The notes under the pieces were generated by a model. That model saw nothing but the letters and a program-made list of their open reading frames with translations. It ran no database searches and was not told the DNA's origin. Below are positions 12,501-13,731 of a stretch of 13,731 nt of DNA, one piece after another. The DNA is taken from the NCBI GenBank assembly GCA_038200385.1, contig JBBPYA010000260.1, forward strand, positions 1 through 13,731. Reading direction: 5' to 3'. The stretch is from JBBPYA01 sp038200385. Lineage in GTDB: Bacteria > Actinomycetota > Actinomycetes > Mycobacteriales > Geodermatophilaceae. The translations under genes and the position numbers were made by a program. Every line of letters starts with the position of its first letter. Position 1 is the stretch's first letter.

Positions 12501-13731
12501 TCAGTCGACCTTGGGCAGCGGCTCGGACTTGGCCAGGTCGACCGGACCAAGGTCGGGCACGAGCAGCGCCTTGGCCTCGCCCCGGAAGGTGAACCCGGTC
12601 GACTCGCCCGCGTCGTCCTTCTCGGCGTCCACGACGACGATCTGGCCAGGCGTGAGTTCGCCGTACAGGATCCGCTCGGACAGGGAGTCCTCGATCTCGC
12701 GCTGGATCGTCCGCCGTAGCGGCCGGGCGCCGAGCACCGGGTCGAATCCGCGCTTGGCCAGCAGCTCGCGGGCCGCCGTCGTGACCTCCAGCCCCATGTC
12801 CTTGTTCTTCAACAGCTCGTCGACCCGGGCCAGCATCAGGTCGACGATCTGCACGATCTCGGGCTCGGTGAGCTGGTGGAACACGATCGTGTCGTCGATC
12901 CGGTTGAGGAACTCGGGCCGGAAATGCTGCTTCAGCTCGTCGTTGACGCGGGTCTTCATCCGCTCGTAATTCGACTCGGCGTCGTGCCCGGCCTGGAAGC
13001 CGAGCCCGACGGCCTTGCTGATGTCGCGGGTGCCGAGGTTCGTGGTGAGGATCAGGACGGTGTTCTTGAAGTCCACGACGCGGCCCTGACCGTCGGTGAG
13101 ACGGCCGTCCTCAAGTACCTGCAGCAGCGTGTTGAACACGTCCTGGTGCGCCTTTTCAATCTCGTCGAAGAGCACCACGGAGAACGGCTTGCGGCGGACC
13201 TTCTCGGTCAGCTGGCCGCCCTCGTCGTACCCGACGTAGCCGGGGGGCGCACCCACCAGCCGGGACACGGTGAACCGGTCGTGGAACTCGCTCATGTCGA
13301 TCTGGATCAGCGCGTCCTGGTCACCGAAGAGGAACTCGGCCAGCGCCTTGGACAGCTCGGTCTTCCCGACGCCGGACGGACCGGCGAAGATGAACGAGCC
13401 ACCGGGACGGCGCGGGTCCTTCAGCCCGGCGCGGGTACGCCGGATTGCCATCGAGACCGCCTTGATCGCCTCTTCCTGCCCGATGATGCGCTTGTGCAGC
13501 TCGTCTTCCCTCCGCAGCAGCCGGGAGGTCTCCTCCTCGGTCAGCTTGAAGACGGGGATACCGGTCCAGTTCGCCAGGACCTCGGCGATCTGCTCGTCGT
13601 CGACCTCGGCGACGACGTCCATGTCGCCGGCCTTCCACTGCTTCTCCCGCTCGGCCTTTTCGCCGAGCAGCTGCTTCTCCTTGTCACGCAGGCTGGCGGC
13701 CTTCTCGAAGTCCTGCGCGTCGATCGCGGAC
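12501..13731 (-). CDS. clpC: ClpC ATPase, C-terminal part (gene continues beyond the window)
   Basis: The 3' half of a Hsp100/Clp AAA+ unfoldase that feeds substrates to the ClpP protease; 409 codons are present and the 5' part lies outside. The UVR motif appears first (DAQDFEKAASLRDKEKQLLG), extending past the first internal ATG at 13622 to the window edge. The D2 module has Walker A GPSGVGKTE, pore-loop GYVGYDEGGQ, Walker B VVLFDEIEKA, sensor TTNLGTRDI and the arginine finger region FRPEFLNRID. The C-terminal subdomain has GARPLRRTIQREIEDSLSE. The tail after it is short and acidic. The UVR motif identifies ClpC rather than ClpB or ClpA. Confidence 0.96.
   Translation of the reverse strand, partial: SAIDAQDFEKAASLRDKEKQLLGEKAEREKQWKAGDMDVVAEVDDEQIAEVLANWTGIPVFKLTEEETSRLLRREDELHKRIIGQEEAIKAVSMAIRRTRAGLKDPRRPGGSFIFAGPSGVGKTELSKALAEFLFGDQDALIQIDMSEFHDRFTVSRLVGAPPGYVGYDEGGQLTEKVRRKPFSVVLFDEIEKAHQDVFNTLLQVLEDGRLTDGQGRVVDFKNTVLILTTNLGTRDISKAVGLGFQAGHDAESNYERMKTRVNDELKQHFRPEFLNRIDDTIVFHQLTEPEIVQIVDLMLARVDELLKNKDMGLEVTTAARELLAKRGFDPVLGARPLRRTIQREIEDSLSERILYGELTPGQIVVVDAEKDDAGESTGFTFRGEAKALLVPDLGPVDLAKSEPLPKVD

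Noticed and set aside
10728..12719. 663-codon open frame across the membrane protein, mutY and clpC end
   Set aside because: It runs antisense or out of frame to three supported genes and has no domain logic.

Overview
This window is high-GC actinobacterial chromosome. The gene order closely follows the Mycobacterium tuberculosis Rv3579c–Rv3596c neighbourhood as I recall it: rlmB/trmH – cysS – ispF – ispD – carD, then lpqE – radA – disA – Rv3587c-like – mutY, then clpC. The coding sequences read as ordinary vertically inherited core genes. The intergenic repeats suggest a non-mycobacterial high-GC actinomycete (Frankiales/Geodermatophilales-like), but I cannot fix the genus from the sequence.

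Layout. 51–121 holds a tRNA-Thr(UGU) on the minus strand. 186–1475 (+) is a DUF445 membrane protein with a leaderless-type promoter. 1528–5560 (−) is a compact five-gene operon read as carD, ispD, ispF, cysS, rlmB, with junctions of 10, −4, 9 and 25 bp. It combines an RNA-polymerase-binding regulator, two consecutive-pathway enzymes of non-mevalonate isoprenoid synthesis, a tRNA synthetase and an rRNA methyltransferase. Divergent from carD lies a UbiA-type prenyltransferase (5760–6593), which M. tuberculosis does not have at this position. It is followed by an LpqE-like lipoprotein (6750–7280), radA (7330–8745) and disA (9131–10213). RadA is a known physical inhibitor of DisA in other bacteria, so their adjacency is functionally meaningful. 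A single-pass membrane protein like Rv3587c (10640–11371, −) converges on disA and diverges from mutY (11440–12330, +). The window ends inside clpC (12501–13731, −, C-terminal part). The carbonic anhydrase gene found between the Rv3587c and mutY homologues in M. tuberculosis is absent here.

The proteins are conventional. The unusual content is in the gaps around disA. The 385-bp radA–disA gap holds a perfect 20-bp palindrome, a 13-copy heptamer array and a 42-bp tandem duplication. The 426-bp gap after disA holds a 31-bp repeat family with an inverted copy forming a long imperfect hairpin, a 19-bp duplication, and a four-copy 28-bp array whose units contain a near-exact copy (18/19) of the disA 3' end including its stop codon. 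A further degenerate 31-bp duplication and a strong hairpin sit between mutY and clpC. No CRISPR array, transposase, integrase, prophage or defence gene is visible.
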